Source: Pseudomonadota bacterium | Lineage (GTDB): Bacteria; Pseudomonadota; Alphaproteobacteria; Rhodospirillales; UBA2165 | Reading direction: 5' to 3' | Assembly: GCA_027592155.1 (NCBI GenBank) | Contig: JAQCKY010000157.1 | Location: 1-6,146 of the forward strand | DNA: 6,146 bases | Part shown: piece by piece, positions 6,055-6,146 of the stretch | How positions within the stretch are numbered: position 1 is the first letter of the stretch | How the letters are laid out: every line of letters starts with the position of its first letter | Notes under the pieces: generated by a model | What the model was told of the DNA's origin: nothing | The model's input: only the letters and a program-made list of their open reading frames with translations | Databases searched by the model: none | Made by a program: the position numbers and the translations under genes

Positions 6055-6146
6055 TCACTTATCCGAATCGTCTAATTCCCGCTCTGTCATAACCTTGTTT
6101 CGACCAGTGTTTTTTGCCGCGTAAAGAGCCAAATCTACCCTCGTGA
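6055..6146 (-). CDS. C-terminal end of a GGDEF-domain (diguanylate cyclase) protein, cut by window edge
   Basis: Only the last 29 codons and the stop (TGA 6057-6055) are in the window. They read TRVDLALYAAKNTGRNKV followed by a short acidic tail MTERELDDSDK. The block DLALYAAKNTGRNKV matches the conserved end of GGDEF domains (AD.ALY.AK..GRN.V), the module that makes cyclic di-GMP from two GTP. The GGDEF active-site loop, any inhibitory site and the N-terminal sensor or membrane region lie beyond the edge, so activity and input signal are unknown. Because the GGDEF domain ends the protein, there is no EAL domain downstream of it. The ClC gene follows on the same strand after 129 bp and may or may not share a transcript. 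Confidence 0.87.
   Translation of the reverse strand, partial: TRVDLALYAAKNTGRNKVMTERELDDSDK

Noticed and set aside
1..6146. A mobile element, phage, defence island or CRISPR array
   Set aside because: No transposase, integrase, toxin-antitoxin, Cas or restriction gene, no terminal or spaced direct repeats and no tRNA are visible. The gene content is housekeeping, envelope and signalling.

Overview
The window (6146 bp, moderately GC-rich) looks like ordinary chromosome from an alphaproteobacterium, probably Rhodospirillales-like. This rests on protein character and on the uvrD-prmA gene pair, which I recall as common in that class; no database search was possible. There are three complete genes and two genes cut by the window edges. 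I see no rRNA, tRNA, CRISPR array, insertion sequence, integrase or phage gene.

Layout: (1) Positions 1-384, minus strand: N-terminal part of prmA (ribosomal protein L11 methyltransferase), running off the left edge. (2) 398-2674, minus: complete UvrD/PcrA superfamily 1A DNA helicase, 13 bp upstream of prmA and probably co-transcribed with it. (3) 2675-3102: divergent regulatory region of about 430 bp with a possible leaderless uvrD promoter, several small palindromes and a bulged 31-bp inverted repeat. (4) 3103-4137, plus: an exported HtrA-like protein with a PDZ domain whose protease triad is degenerate (His to Tyr, Asp to Gly, Ser kept). (5) 4144-5925, minus: a ClC-type chloride channel/transporter with two CBS domains, convergent with the HtrA-like gene and only 6 bp from it. 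(6) 6055-6146, minus: the last 29 codons of a GGDEF (diguanylate cyclase) protein running off the right edge.

The genes do not form one pathway. uvrD-prmA is a housekeeping pair (DNA repair and transcription-conflict resolution; ribosomal protein modification). The HtrA-like protein, the ClC protein and the GGDEF protein are separate envelope or signalling genes. The points most worth a second look are the apparent pseudoprotease, the channel-like residue at the internal proton-glutamate position of the ClC protein, and the inverted repeat upstream of the pseudoprotease gene. I found no convincing evidence of a new multi-gene system here.
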